A DNA stretch of 64,000 nt from Streptomyces sp. NBC_01216 (GCF_035994945.1 NZ_CP108677.1:6820001-6884000); one strand, 5' to 3'. Positions 33,594 to 42,129 are shown, counted from the stretch's first letter. Numbers and translations: made by a program. Notes: a model not told the origin generated them from the sequence alone.

Positions 33594-35069
33594 CTCCAGG
33601 TCCAGGGCCGGCGCTCCCTCGCGCAACTGGACCACGGCCGCTACGCGGTTGCCCCACCTCAGGTCCGGGACTCCGGCGACCAGCGCGTCGTACACGTCCG
33701 GATGGGATTTGAGCGCCTGCTCGACCTCCTCCGGATAGACCTTCTCGCCACCGGTGTTGATGCACTGCGAACCGCGGCCGAGCACGGTGACGATGCCCTC
33801 CTCGTCGACCGTCGCCATGTCGCCGAGCAGGACCCAGCGCTCGCCGTCCTTGCGGAAGAAGGTCTCCGCGGTCTTCGCCGGGTCGTTGTAGTAGCCGAGC
33901 GGGACGTGGCCGCACTGGGCCAGACGGCCCGGTTCGCCCACGCGCACGGGTTCGCGGGTGGTCGGATCGACCACCCGTGTACGGGCGTTGACCTCCAGCC
34001 GGAATCCCCGCTCGGGGCCGGAGTCGTCCGTCGCCCTGCCGTTGGAACCGGACTCGGACGAACCGAAGTTGTTCAGCAGGAGCACGTTCGGCGCGAGTGC
34101 CTGGAACTGGGCGCGGACCGTCTCCGACATGATCGCGCCGGAGGAGGAGAGGCTGAACAGTGAGGAGAGGTCGGTCCCCCGCAGTGGACCGCGCAGCGCG
34201 TCCACCAGCGGCCGGAGCATGGCGTCGCCCACCAGGGACACGCTGGAGACCTTCTCCCTCTCGATGGTACGGAGCACCTCCTCGGGCACGTACTTGCGGT
34301 GGACGACCACGCGTTGCCCGTAGTGGAAGGCGATGAACGACGTGAGGGTGGACGTGCCGTGCATCAGTGGGGGAGTCGGGAAGAAGGTGATGCCCGCGCC
34401 GCCCGCGGCGACGCGCTCGGCCAGTTCCTCGGGCCGCGCCACCGGGTCGCCCGCCGGGTCGCCGCCGAAGAGACCCGCGAAGAACAGGTCCTCCTGGCGC
34501 CACATGACGCCCTTCGGCATGCCGGTGGTGCCGCCGGTGTAGATGACGAAGAGGTCGTCCGGGCTCCGCCCCGGGAAACCGCGCGCCGCGGAGCCCGCTG
34601 TCTCGGCGTCCGTGAACGCGACGCAGCCGAGGTCCGGCGCGTCCTCGGGCGGGGTCCCCACCCGCACGAGGTGCCGCAGCTTCTCCGTCCGCGGCAGCGC
34701 GGCCGCGACCCTCTCGGTGAACTCGGCGTCGAAGACGAGTGCCGTCAGGTCGGCGTCCCGATAGAGGTAGACCAACTCCTCCGCCACGTAGCGGTAGTTC
34801 ACGTTCACCGGCACGATGCGGGCCTTGAGGCAGGCGAGGACGGTCTGGAGGTACTCGATGCCGTTGTACAGGTGGAGCCCCAGGTGTTCGCCGGGACGGA
34901 CGCCGGAGTCGAGCAGGTGGTGGGCGAGCCGGTTGGCGGCGGCGTCGAGCTGCGCGTAGGTCAGCCGTCGTTCGGCTCCCGTGCCAGGGTGGTCGACGTA
35001 CACGAGGGCCTCGCGGTCCGGGACCACGTCGACGACCGACTCGAACAGGTCGGCAAGGTTGTACTCCAC
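33444..35069 (-). CDS. Acyl-CoA synthetase (FadD-type AMP-dependent ligase)
   Basis: The product has 541 residues from GTG 35069, with GGAGGAAC at 35,072-35,079; longer frames are out of register with codon use. Motifs in order: VIYTGGTTGMPKGVMW (about 165-180) as the phosphate loop, NNFGSSESG (about 330), VLLGDMATVDEEG with the ATP ribose-binding aspartate (about 415), and the C-terminal catalytic lysine in RSPSGKADYRW. This activates carboxylic acids to acyl-CoA. It is divergent from the hydratase-DUF35-thiolase operon and shares the intergenic operator with it, so it probably feeds that pathway. Confidence 0.9.
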   Translation of the reverse strand: MEYNLADLFESVVDVVPDREALVYVDHPGTGAERRLTYAQLDAAANRLAHHLLDSGVRPGEHLGLHLYNGIEYLQTVLACLKARIVPVNVNYRYVAEELVYLYRDADLTALVFDAEFTERVAAALPRTEKLRHLVRVGTPPEDAPDLGCVAFTDAETAGSAARGFPGRSPDDLFVIYTGGTTGMPKGVMWRQEDLFFAGLFGGDPAGDPVARPEELAERVAAGGAGITFFPTPPLMHGTSTLTSFIAFHYGQRVVVHRKYVPEEVLRTIEREKVSSVSLVGDAMLRPLVDALRGPLRGTDLSSLFSLSSSGAIMSETVRAQFQALAPNVLLLNNFGSSESGSNGRATDDSGPERGFRLEVNARTRVVDPTTREPVRVGEPGRLAQCGHVPLGYYNDPAKTAETFFRKDGERWVLLGDMATVDEEGIVTVLGRGSQCINTGGEKVYPEEVEQALKSHPDVYDALVAGVPDLRWGNRVAAVVQLREGAPALDLESVQEHCRARLAGYKVPRRLVLADRIQRSPSGKADYRWARSVAAEKGAGA

Positions 35070-35164
35070 CGTTCCTCCTGACCTCGTGATCGACGTGGCC
35101 CGAACGGGCCCGGCGGTCATTAGAGCGCCGACCGGCGGAGGGCGGAAGGGGAGACGCGAAAGAA

Positions 35165-35181
35165 TCTGACTAAGTGTCAGA
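35165..35181. promoter_or_regulatory. Inverted repeat operator between fadD-like and hydratase genes
   Basis: TCTGAC (35,165-35,170) and GTCAGA (35,176-35,181) are perfect arms with a 5-base spacer, TAAGT. They lie midway in the 175-base divergent intergenic space, within a local AT-rich patch. A TetR-like repressor is usual for such clusters, but no regulator gene lies next to it. Confidence 0.6.
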
Positions 35182-35244
35182 AAACTATTGAACTGGGCCC
35201 GCGCCTCCTGCAACCTGTTCCCGTCCGGAGACGGGAGGACGTCC

Positions 35245-36045
35245 ATGGGTGACACCGAACACCTGACCGTGCGGCGCGAGGGCGCCACGCTGGTGCTCAC
35301 ACTCGACCGGCCGGAGGCCAGGAACGCGCTCTCCCTGCCCATGCTGGTGGGGCTGTACGACGGCTGGCTGGAGGCCGATGCCGACGACGCGATCCGCTCC
35401 GTCGTCCTGACCGGCGCGGGCGGGGCCTTCTGCGCCGGCATGGACCTCAAGGCGCTGGCGGGCAAGGGGATGGAGGGCGAGCGGTACCGCGACCGGATGA
35501 AGGCCGACCCCGACCTGCACTGGAAGGCGATGCTGCGCCACCATCGCCCCCGAAAGCCCGTCATCGCCGCCGTCGAGGGACCCTGCGTCGCGGGCGGCAC
35601 CGAGATCCTCCAGGGCACCGACATCCGTGTCGCGGGAGCCTCCGCCACCTTCGGGCTCTTCGAGGTCGCACGGGGACTCTTCCCGATCGGCGGCTCGACG
35701 GTCAGGCTGCCCCGCCAGATCGCCCGCACCCACGCCCTGGAGATGCTGCTCACCGGCCGCCCCTACGACGCGGACGAGGCGGCCCGGATCGGGCTCGTCG
35801 GACGGGTCGTCCCCGACGGCGCCGCGCTGGACACCGCCCTCGCGATCGCCGAGCGGATCAACGCCTGCGGACCCCTCGCCGTCGAAGCGGTGAAGGCGTC
35901 CGTCTACGAGACCGCCGACCTGGCCGAGACCGACGGACTCGAGGCCGAACTCCGGCGCGGATGGCCGGTCTTCGAGACCGCCGACGCGAAGGAGGGCGCC
36001 CGTGCCTTCACCGAGAAGCGCCCACCGGTGTACCGCCGGGAATGA
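35245..36045 (+). CDS. Enoyl-CoA hydratase / crotonase-family protein
   Basis: The product has 266 residues from ATG 35245, with GGGAGGAC at 35,233-35,240. Crotonase features are present: LTLDRPEARNALS at about 20, an oxyanion-hole segment GAGGAFCAGMDLKAL at about 62, and AAVEGPCVAGGTEILQGTDIRVA at about 112. FGLFEVARGLFPIGGST at about 135 follows, where classical hydratases carry the second catalytic glutamate. It probably hydrates a 2-enoyl-CoA. It heads the operon with DUF35 and thiolase-like genes. Confidence 0.88.
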   Translation: MGDTEHLTVRREGATLVLTLDRPEARNALSLPMLVGLYDGWLEADADDAIRSVVLTGAGGAFCAGMDLKALAGKGMEGERYRDRMKADPDLHWKAMLRHHRPRKPVIAAVEGPCVAGGTEILQGTDIRVAGASATFGLFEVARGLFPIGGSTVRLPRQIARTHALEMLLTGRPYDADEAARIGLVGRVVPDGAALDTALAIAERINACGPLAVEAVKASVYETADLAETDGLEAELRRGWPVFETADAKEGARAFTEKRPPVYRRE

Positions 36046-36106
36046 CCGGCCCCGCCGACGGGGCCGCCACCCGACCGCACACCGACCTCCGAGGAGGAGC
36101 CCGCCC

Positions 36107-37063
36107 ATGACAGCCCACCCCGAGACCCTGCGCGCCCCGCTCGTCGTCGAGTTCCCGTTCACCCGGTCCCTCGGCCCCGTCCAGTCCGCCTTCCTGACCG
36201 GTCTGCGCGAGCGGACGGTCCTCGGCGTGCGGACCGGTGACGGCCGCGTGCTCGTCCCACCCGTCGAGTACGACCCCCGGACCGCCGAGGAACTGGGAGA
36301 TCTCGTCGAGGTCGCCGCCACCGGAACCGTCACCACCTGGGCCTGGACGCCCGAACCCCGTGCCGGCCAACCCCTGACGACGCCCTTCGCCTGGGTCCTC
36401 GTCCGGCTCGACGGTGCCGACACCGCACTCCTGCACGCGCTCGACGCCCCCGGTCCCGAGGCCGTGCGCACCGGCATGCGGGTCCGGATCCGCTGGGCGG
36501 CCGAACGCACTGGCGCCATCACCGACATCGCCTGCTTCGAACCGGCGGGGAGCGAGCCCGCGGCGCCGGCGGCGCGCGACCACGACGGAGTGTTCGCCGA
36601 CCCCGTCACCCGCATCGTCGCGCCCGCCCGCCTCGACTACGTCCACAGCACCGGCCGCGCCCAGTCCGCCTACCTGCGCGCGCTCGCCGAGCGCCGGACC
36701 GTCGGCGAGCGCTGCCCCCTCTGCGCCAAGGTGTACGTCCCGCCCCGCGGCGCCTGTCCCACCTGCGGCGTCGCCACCACCGACCGGGTCGAGGTCGGCC
36801 CGCGCGGCACCGTCACCACCTTCTGCATCGTCAACATCAAGGCACGGCAACTCGACATCGAGGTGCCGTACGTCTACGCCCACATCGCCCTCGACGGCGC
36901 CGGGCTCGCGCTCCACGGCCGGATCGCCGGCATCCCCTACGACCAGGTCCGGATGGGCCTGCGGGTCGAACCCGTGTGGACCCGGAACGCCCGCTACCCC
37001 GACCACTACCGGCCCTGCGGCGAACCCGACGCCGCCTACGACACGTACCGGGAGCTGCTGTGA
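36107..37063 (+). CDS. Tandem OB-fold DUF35 protein with zinc ribbon
   Basis: The 318-residue protein comes after GAGGAGGAG and ATG 36107. Two similar halves each have an OB fold: residues 1-150 without cysteines and 165-318 with a zinc ribbon (CPLC...CPTC, about 202-222). DUF35 proteins pair with thiolase-like enzymes; in mycobacterial sterol side-chain breakdown the DUF35 part of ChsH2 binds the aldolase Ltp2. The next gene, which overlaps by GTGA, is such a thiolase-like protein, so a complex is likely. Confidence 0.85.
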   Translation: MTAHPETLRAPLVVEFPFTRSLGPVQSAFLTGLRERTVLGVRTGDGRVLVPPVEYDPRTAEELGDLVEVAATGTVTTWAWTPEPRAGQPLTTPFAWVLVRLDGADTALLHALDAPGPEAVRTGMRVRIRWAAERTGAITDIACFEPAGSEPAAPAARDHDGVFADPVTRIVAPARLDYVHSTGRAQSAYLRALAERRTVGERCPLCAKVYVPPRGACPTCGVATTDRVEVGPRGTVTTFCIVNIKARQLDIEVPYVYAHIALDGAGLALHGRIAGIPYDQVRMGLRVEPVWTRNARYPDHYRPCGEPDAAYDTYRELL

Positions 37064-38118
37064 CGCCGGACCGAGAGGTGGCGGTCGTCGCCTTCGCCCA
37101 GACCGTCCACCGGCGTCGCGCGGACGACATCTCCGAGGTCGAGATGGTCATGCCGGTGCTCCACGACGTGCTGCGGCGGACCGGCCTCAAGACCTCCGAC
37201 ATCGGCTTCACCTGCTCCGGGTCCTCCGACTACCTGGCCGGGCGGGCCTTCTCGTTCACCATGACCCTCGACGGGGTGGGGGCCTGGCCGCCGATCTCCG
37301 AGTCCCACGTCGAGACGGACGGCGCCTGGGCCCTGTACGAGGCATGGGTCAAGCTGCTGACCGGCGAGACCGACACCGCACTCGTCTACGCCTACGGCTC
37401 GTCCTCGCCCGGCTCCATCCGTGACGTGCTCACCCGGCAGCTCGACCCCTACTACCTGGCGCCGCTGTGGCCCGACCCCGTCGCCCTCGCCGCACTCCAG
37501 GCGCAGGCCCTCGTCGACGCGGGCGACACCGACGAACCGGCCCTCGCGGACATCGCCGCCCGCAGCCGCCGGGACGCCGCCGCGAACCCGCACGCCCAGG
37601 TGGCCGGTGCCCGTCCGCAGGGTGAGTACCTGGTCCGGCCGCTGCGCACCGGCGACTGCCCACCGGTCGGGGACGGCGCCGCGGCCGTGATCCTGGCCGC
37701 CGGGGACAAGGCCCGCGAACTGTGCGCGCGCCCCGCCTGGATCCGCGGCATGGACCATCGCGTCGAGGCCCACTCCCTTGGGGTGCGCGACCTCACCGAC
37801 TCGCCCTCCACCCGCCTCGCCGCCGAGCGCGCGGGCGCCTTCGAACGGCCGGTCGACACCGCCGAACTCCACGCGCCGTACACCGCGCAGGAGGTCGTGC
37901 TCCGCAAGGCACTCGGCCTCGACGCCAGAGTGCGGGTCAATCCCTCCGGCGGCGCACTCGCCGCCAATCCGATCATGGCCGCCGGGCTGATCCGGATCGG
38001 CGAGGCCGCCGCCCGCATCCACCGGGGTGTCTCGCGCCGCACCCTCGCCCACGCCACCTCCGGGCCCTGTCTGCAGCAGAACCTGGTCGCCGTCCTGGAA
38101 GGAGACCCCGTCCCGTGA
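37060..38118 (+). CDS. Thiolase-fold protein, SCP-x / Ltp type, degenerate active site
   Basis: The 352-residue product begins at GTG 37060 inside the DUF35 stop. It has thiolase-fold sequence: REVAVVAFAQTVHRR, GDGAAAVILA at about 205 and VNPSGGALAANPIMAAG at about 295. The cysteine nucleophile region is absent (SHVETDGAWALYEAW instead), and the late GHP motif reads ANP. TSGPCLQQN keeps a late cysteine. Such proteins, for example Ltp2, act as retro-aldolases rather than thiolases. The operon context favours C-C cleavage of a branched acyl-CoA; this is inference. Confidence 0.8.
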   Translation: MTPDREVAVVAFAQTVHRRRADDISEVEMVMPVLHDVLRRTGLKTSDIGFTCSGSSDYLAGRAFSFTMTLDGVGAWPPISESHVETDGAWALYEAWVKLLTGETDTALVYAYGSSSPGSIRDVLTRQLDPYYLAPLWPDPVALAALQAQALVDAGDTDEPALADIAARSRRDAAANPHAQVAGARPQGEYLVRPLRTGDCPPVGDGAAAVILAAGDKARELCARPAWIRGMDHRVEAHSLGVRDLTDSPSTRLAAERAGAFERPVDTAELHAPYTAQEVVLRKALGLDARVRVNPSGGALAANPIMAAGLIRIGEAAARIHRGVSRRTLAHATSGPCLQQNLVAVLEGDPVP

Positions 38119-38239
38119 GCGGGGGGCCCGAGGCCCCGGGTCACGGCCGCCACCGAAACCGGCACCGTCGTGCCGCGCGCCCATGGACGGCGGAACCACC
38201 GGGGCGCCGGTTCGGGGGAAGCAACGAGAAGGAGGCAAG

Positions 38240-39406
38240 GTGTCCAAGGAACCCGTGGCCGTCGTCGGGATCGGCCAGACCAAGCACGTCGCCGCCCGGC
38301 AGGACGTCTCGATCGCCGGTCTCGTCCGCGAGGCCGCCTCGCGCGCTCTCGCCGACGCCGAGCTGACCTGGGCGGACGTGGACTCCGTCGTCATCGGCAA
38401 GGCCCCCGACTTCTTCGAGGGCGTGATGATGCCGGAGCTCTACCTCGCCGACGCCCTCGGCGCGGTCGGCAAACCGATGCTCCGCGTCCACACCGCCGGC
38501 TCCGTCGGCGGGTCGACCGCGCTGGTCGCCGCCCAACTGGTGGCTGCCCGCGTCCACCGCACCGTCCTCACCCTCGCCTTCGAGAAACAGTCCGAATCCA
38601 ACGCCATGTGGGGCCTCTCGCTGCCCGTCCCGTTCCAGCAGCCGCTGCTCGCCGGTGCCGGAGGGTTCTTCGCCCCGCACGTCCGGGCCTACATGCGCCG
38701 CACCGGCGCCCCCGGCACGGTCGGCTCCCTCGTCGCCTACAAGGACCGCCGCAACGCGCTCAGGAACCCCTACGCCCATCTCCACGAGCACGACATCACG
38801 CTGGAGAAGGTCCAGGCGTCCCCGATGCTCTGGGACCCGATCCGCTACTCCGAGACCTGCCCTTCCTCCGACGGGGCGTGCGCCATGGTCCTCACCGACC
38901 GGGCGGGCGCCGCGCGCGCGCCGAGCCCGGCCGCCTGGCTGCACGGCGGCGCCATGCGCAGCGAGCCCACCCTCTTCGCGGGCAAGGACTTCGTCTCGCC
39001 ACAGGCCGGCAAGGACTGCGCGGCCGACGTGTACCGGCAGGCCGGCATCACCGAGCCGCGGCGGCAGATCGACGCCGTGGAGATGTACGTGCCCTTCTCC
39101 TGGTACGAACCGATGTGGCTGGAGAACCTCGGGTTCGCCGAGGAGGGCGAGGGCTGGAAGCTCACCGAGGCCGGGGTGACCGCACTCGACGGCGACCTGC
39201 CGGTGAACCCTTCGGGCGGTGTGCTCTCCACCAACCCCATCGGCGCCTCCGGCATGCTCCGCTTCGCCGAGGCGGCGCTCCAGGTCAGGGGGCGGGCGGG
39301 GGAACACCAGGTGGACGGCGCACGAAAGGCACTCGGGCACGCGTACGGAGGGGGCGCGCAGTTCTTCTCCATGTGGCTCGTGGGCGACCGTCCGCCCGGC
39401 GCGTGA
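38240..39406 (+). CDS. Thiolase-fold (acetyl-CoA acetyltransferase-like) protein
   Basis: The product has 388 residues from GTG 38240, with AAGGAGG at 38,229-38,235. Thiolase pattern: EPVAVVGIGQTKH, HTAGSVGGSTALVAAQLVAA (about 78), SSDGACAMVLTD (about 213), VNPSGGVLSTNPIGASG (about 325). The nucleophilic cysteine position is SVGGS and the GHP histidine is replaced by asparagine, as in the preceding gene. The two may form a heteromeric complex with DUF35. It lies 121 bases after the previous gene and is likely in the same operon. Confidence 0.8.
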   Translation: MSKEPVAVVGIGQTKHVAARQDVSIAGLVREAASRALADAELTWADVDSVVIGKAPDFFEGVMMPELYLADALGAVGKPMLRVHTAGSVGGSTALVAAQLVAARVHRTVLTLAFEKQSESNAMWGLSLPVPFQQPLLAGAGGFFAPHVRAYMRRTGAPGTVGSLVAYKDRRNALRNPYAHLHEHDITLEKVQASPMLWDPIRYSETCPSSDGACAMVLTDRAGAARAPSPAAWLHGGAMRSEPTLFAGKDFVSPQAGKDCAADVYRQAGITEPRRQIDAVEMYVPFSWYEPMWLENLGFAEEGEGWKLTEAGVTALDGDLPVNPSGGVLSTNPIGASGMLRFAEAALQVRGRAGEHQVDGARKALGHAYGGGAQFFSMWLVGDRPPGA

Positions 39407-39483
39407 GGTCTGTCGGCGCCCGGAACCGCTCGCTACGCTGAGGTCCGGACGACGACCATGCGTGATGCGGGAGGAGCACGGAC

Positions 39484-39726
39484 GTGGCGGAGAGCACCAC
39501 CACCCAGCGGGCGTTCTCGGGCTGGGAGAAGCCGGAACTCGACCTCAGCGGGGCCGACTGGCGGTCGGGCACCCAGGGCGCGGGGGACGTCCAGATCGCC
39601 TTCGTGGAAGGCTTCGTCGCGATGCGCAACGGAGGCCGTCCCGAGACGCCTTCGTTGATCTTCGCCCCGGCCGAGTGGCGGGCGTTCGTCGTCGGCGCCC
39701 GCGAGGGCGAGTTCGACCCGACCTGA
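39484..39726 (+). CDS. DUF397 protein
   Basis: The 80-residue product from GTG 39484 has the DUF397 signature: the WEKPELDLSGADW start, VQIAFVEGFVAMRNGG in the middle and LIFAPAEWRAFVVGAREGEFD at the end. These small proteins usually follow an XRE-DUF5753 regulator and act with it. None is next to this one, so it is an orphan copy. Confidence 0.85.
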   Translation: MAESTTTQRAFSGWEKPELDLSGADWRSGTQGAGDVQIAFVEGFVAMRNGGRPETPSLIFAPAEWRAFVVGAREGEFDPT

Positions 39727-39788
39727 GTCTGACCGAGACGCCCCGAGCAGCCAGGCGACGGCGAAGCTCCCGGACGATCCGTACCAGC

Positions 39789-39809
39789 TAGACTTGCAGA
39801 GTTATGCAA
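39789..39809 (+). promoter_or_regulatory. Possible -10 box followed by a TTGCA-N6-TGCAA inverted repeat
   Basis: TAGACT (39,789-39,794) fits a Streptomyces -10 box. TTGCA (39,794-39,798) and TGCAA (39,805-39,809) form perfect arms directly after it, where transcription would begin. The surrounding 30 bases are unusually AT-rich. It would suit a repressor site for the small gene at 39,847. Confidence 0.5.
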
Positions 39810-39846
39810 TTTACGAGTTCTGGATACGGTGGACGGGGGTCGCGGT

Positions 39847-40023
39847 GTGGCCGGGTTCGAGGAAGCGGCACTGGAACGGGTCCGCGAGGCGCGGGCTCGT
39901 CTCCAGGCTGCACGGGAAGCCGATGACGTCTTCGAGGAGGCACAGGCCGCGGAGGAGCTGGACGACGCCGTGCGCGTGGCCCACGACCACGGCGTGGTCA
40001 CCGACGCCGACGAGAGCCGGTGA
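39847..40023 (+). CDS. Small helical Streptomyces protein, unknown
   Basis: The product has 58 residues from GTG 39847, with GGACGGGGG upstream; a GTG at 39,829 is possible but has no ribosome-binding site. It is a single charged helix (FEEAALERVREARARLQAAREADDVFEE, read in part) plus VRVAHDHGVVTDAD. Similar small proteins occur widely in Streptomyces. Function is unknown. Confidence 0.6.
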   Translation: MAGFEEAALERVREARARLQAAREADDVFEEAQAAEELDDAVRVAHDHGVVTDADESR

Positions 40024-40356
40024 ACCGGAAGGTGTCACCAGCCGGTCCGAGACTCAGTGGCGGCCCAACGGGCAGCGGGCCGTCGAGGCGCGCAAGCACG
40101 CCTCCGGACACGTGCTGGGCACGGTGGCTGACCTGGCGCGTGCGTTCGGCGGCGACCTCCGCCCTTCTCCCGTCGGGCCCGGCGACAGGTTGTCGTCCGC
40201 CTCGTCCCGCCGGAAGGTACCCCGCCGACCAGCAGGGACCACAGGGCCGTCCGGCCGTACGAGATCACCCGCCGCGGAAGCGGCTGGGCCGAGAGCCTGT
40301 CGGGTGGTCCGGCCGGCGTCCGGTCGAGGAGCCGGCACGAGGAAGGAAGACGCGTC
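40024..40356. other. Gap without convincing gene; holds one insertion-sequence-like end
   Basis: No frame here shows a start with ribosome-binding site and good codon use. GAGCCTGTCGGGTGG at 40,293-40,307 matches the outer half of the 22-bp repeats found at 40,601 and 41,265, so this gap may contain a decayed insertion-sequence end. Otherwise nothing was seen. Confidence 0.35.
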
Positions 40357-40515
40357 ATGACGGACGACCTGCCCGAGAAGGACACCGCTGCGGACCGTGA
40401 GAGGTGGAAGGAGAAGGGCGTCGCGATGCGGGCCTTCTTCTACATCTTCGGCACGCACGTGTTCGCCGGGTTCGTCTGGCTGTTGTTCTACGTGGGCCAG
40501 CACGCCCAGAAGTGA
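40357..40515 (+). CDS. DUF6126-like small membrane protein
   Basis: The 52-residue product has GGAAGGAAG upstream of ATG 40357. The first 24 residues are charged (MTDDLPEKDTAADRER and on), followed by one transmembrane helix (AFFYIFGTHVFAGFVWLLFYV) and a GQHAQK end. This matches a small Streptomyces membrane family, DUF6126, whose members usually sit next to an XRE regulator. Here that neighbour is absent. Confidence 0.72.
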   Translation: MTDDLPEKDTAADRERWKEKGVAMRAFFYIFGTHVFAGFVWLLFYVGQHAQK

Positions 40516-40600
40516 GACCCGCACGATCCCACAGATCACCGGTGTCGCGAGGACCGTGGGAACCCAAGCAGGAGACGGTACTGCCACGTCCGGGGGCTGA

Positions 40601-40622
40601 GAGCCTGTCGGGTGGCCTTCGA
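40601..40622 (+). repeat. Left 22-bp inverted repeat, insertion-sequence-like end
   Basis: The sequence begins GAGCCTGTCGGGTGGC and matches the reverse complement of 41,265-41,286 with one mismatch. GAGCCTGTCGGG ends are known from IS5-family elements in Streptomyces. It is preceded by TGA, and the right copy is followed by TAA, both compatible with a TNA target but not identical. Confidence 0.7.
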
Positions 40623-41190
40623 CCGGCAGGCTCCGAGGCGGCCTGCCTCGCCGTGCCGCAGCCGTTCGGGGCGGGCTGCTCCGGTTTCACGCACGTCACC
40701 TGTCCCGGGGCGCCGAGGAAGCTGACCGTCACCGAGGAGTCGGTGGAGGATGCCCTGATGTAGATCGGGTGGCCCGCAGTCGTTGCGCAAGCGCAGGTCG
40801 AGGCTCCCCCAGGCCAGGGTCGCCTCCCGGCCGGCCGGGTAGCGCTCGATGCAGGAGGAGTGGGCCCCGTGCTCGACCGGCTCGACGCCGGCGAAGACGA
40901 GCGCGTTGCAGACGGTGGTGGCGACCGCCGAGACACCGCCGCCCGAGGTCCTTCAGGTACTGGCCATCCATGATCATCGTGCCGTCGACGAAGCCGTTGT
41001 CCGGCGTGCGTTCGCCGACCGTGCGGTTGAAGCTCCACACCTCGCCCGGCTGGACCACCGATCCGTCGATCAGCTCGACGGCCCGCCCGATGTTGGTCGT
41101 ACGGTACGGGGCGGCCGGGAAGTTCACGGTGAACGTCGGCATCTGCTCGGTGATGCCTGCTGGCACGCACGCTGCCTGCGTTGCCGACAT
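40623..41190 (-). pseudogene. VanW-family protein fragment with two frameshifts
   Basis: Minus-strand reading gives TFTVNFPAAPYRTTNIGRAV, QPGEVWSFNRTVGERT and IMDGQYLKDLG, then by changing frame at about 40,950 GGGVSAVATTVCNALVFAGVEPVEHGA and ERYPAGREATLAWGSLDLRLRND. A second change at about 40,772 is followed by HPIYIRASSTDSSVTVSFLGAP. These are the VanW-domain core in order. Both ends of the usual protein are missing and the fragment lies exactly between the two 22-bp inverted repeats. It cannot encode a working protein. Confidence 0.8.
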
Positions 41191-41264
41191 GCCCCGGTAG
41201 CTCCGCTACAGCAGCCTCCCGGGCGCCTTGGAATCGCACGCACCAGGCCGCGCCCGCCTGTCGA

Positions 41265-41286
41265 TCGAAGGCCGCCCGACAGGCTC
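41265..41286 (-). repeat. Right 22-bp inverted repeat, insertion-sequence-like end
   Basis: This is the inverted partner of 40,601-40,622 (one mismatch). It ends 12 bases before the start codon of the IclR gene, leaving only the AAGGTGG ribosome-binding site between them. Confidence 0.7.
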
Positions 41287-41298
41287 TAAGGTGGCCGG

Positions 41299-42129
41299 GT
41301 GTCCTCGTCCTCGCCGGCCCCCCGGCCCTCCGGCCCCCGGTCCGTCGACCGTGCCCTCGCCGTCCTCGACGCCGTCGCCGACGCCGACCGGCCGGTCAGC
41401 GCCAAGGCCCTGGCCCGGACGCTCGGCTGCGCCCTGTCGACCGTCTACCACCTGACCGGTCCGCTGATCGCCCGCGGGCACCTGGTACGCACCCCCGACG
41501 GGTACGTCCCCGGCCCACGGGTCCCCGCCCTGCACCGCGCGTTCCTGCGGCACCACGGCCTCGGCTCCCCGGTCGCCGGACTGCTCGCCCGGCTGCGCCG
41601 CGCCTCCGGCGCCGAGGCGTACTTCACCGCGTACCGCGACGGCCGGATCGTCGTCGTCGACACCACGGCGCCGGTGACCGACACCACCCACCCCTTCAGC
41701 CCCGGCCCCGAGGTCCGTGCCCACGCCACCGCACACGGCAAGGCCCTGCTCGCCGGGCTGCCGCGGGCGCTGAGCCGGAGCTATCTCGACGCCCACGGGA
41801 TGGCACGCTTCACCGACCGTACGATCACCGGCCCCGAGCGCTTCGAGGCGGAGCTGGCCCGGGTCCGGGAACAGGGATGCGCCGTCTCCGTGGGAGAGGC
41901 GGACCCCGCGTACACCTGCTTCGCGGAGGCGCTTCCGAGGCCCGGTGACGGCAGTGCGTACGCCCTGTCCGTCTCGCTGCCCACCGCCGACTTCCGGCGT
42001 CGGCACGGAGAGGTCCGGGCGGCCCTGGCCCGGGCGGTTCCCCTGCTCGCCGAGGTCCTGCGGGGAGGTCCTTCCGAGGCCGCCCAGACATCCGTGGAAG
42101 CGCGTTTTCCGGCCCTGCCGGAATTCTGA
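41299..42129 (+). CDS. IclR-family transcriptional regulator
   Basis: The 276-residue protein starts at GTG 41299. The winged helix lies at about 12-68 (SVDRALAVLDAVADADRPVSAKALARTLGC, read in part, and STVYHLTGPLIARGHLVRT). The effector domain runs from about 85 to 250, with HATAHGKALLAGLP and RFTDRTITGPERFEAELARVREQGCAVSVGEADP as IclR-type landmarks. A Pro/Ser-rich head precedes the helix. Promoter DNA has been replaced by the insertion-like repeat, so its expression may be altered. Confidence 0.88.
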   Translation: MSSSSPAPRPSGPRSVDRALAVLDAVADADRPVSAKALARTLGCALSTVYHLTGPLIARGHLVRTPDGYVPGPRVPALHRAFLRHHGLGSPVAGLLARLRRASGAEAYFTAYRDGRIVVVDTTAPVTDTTHPFSPGPEVRAHATAHGKALLAGLPRALSRSYLDAHGMARFTDRTITGPERFEAELARVREQGCAVSVGEADPAYTCFAEALPRPGDGSAYALSVSLPTADFRRRHGEVRAALARAVPLLAEVLRGGPSEAAQTSVEARFPALPEF

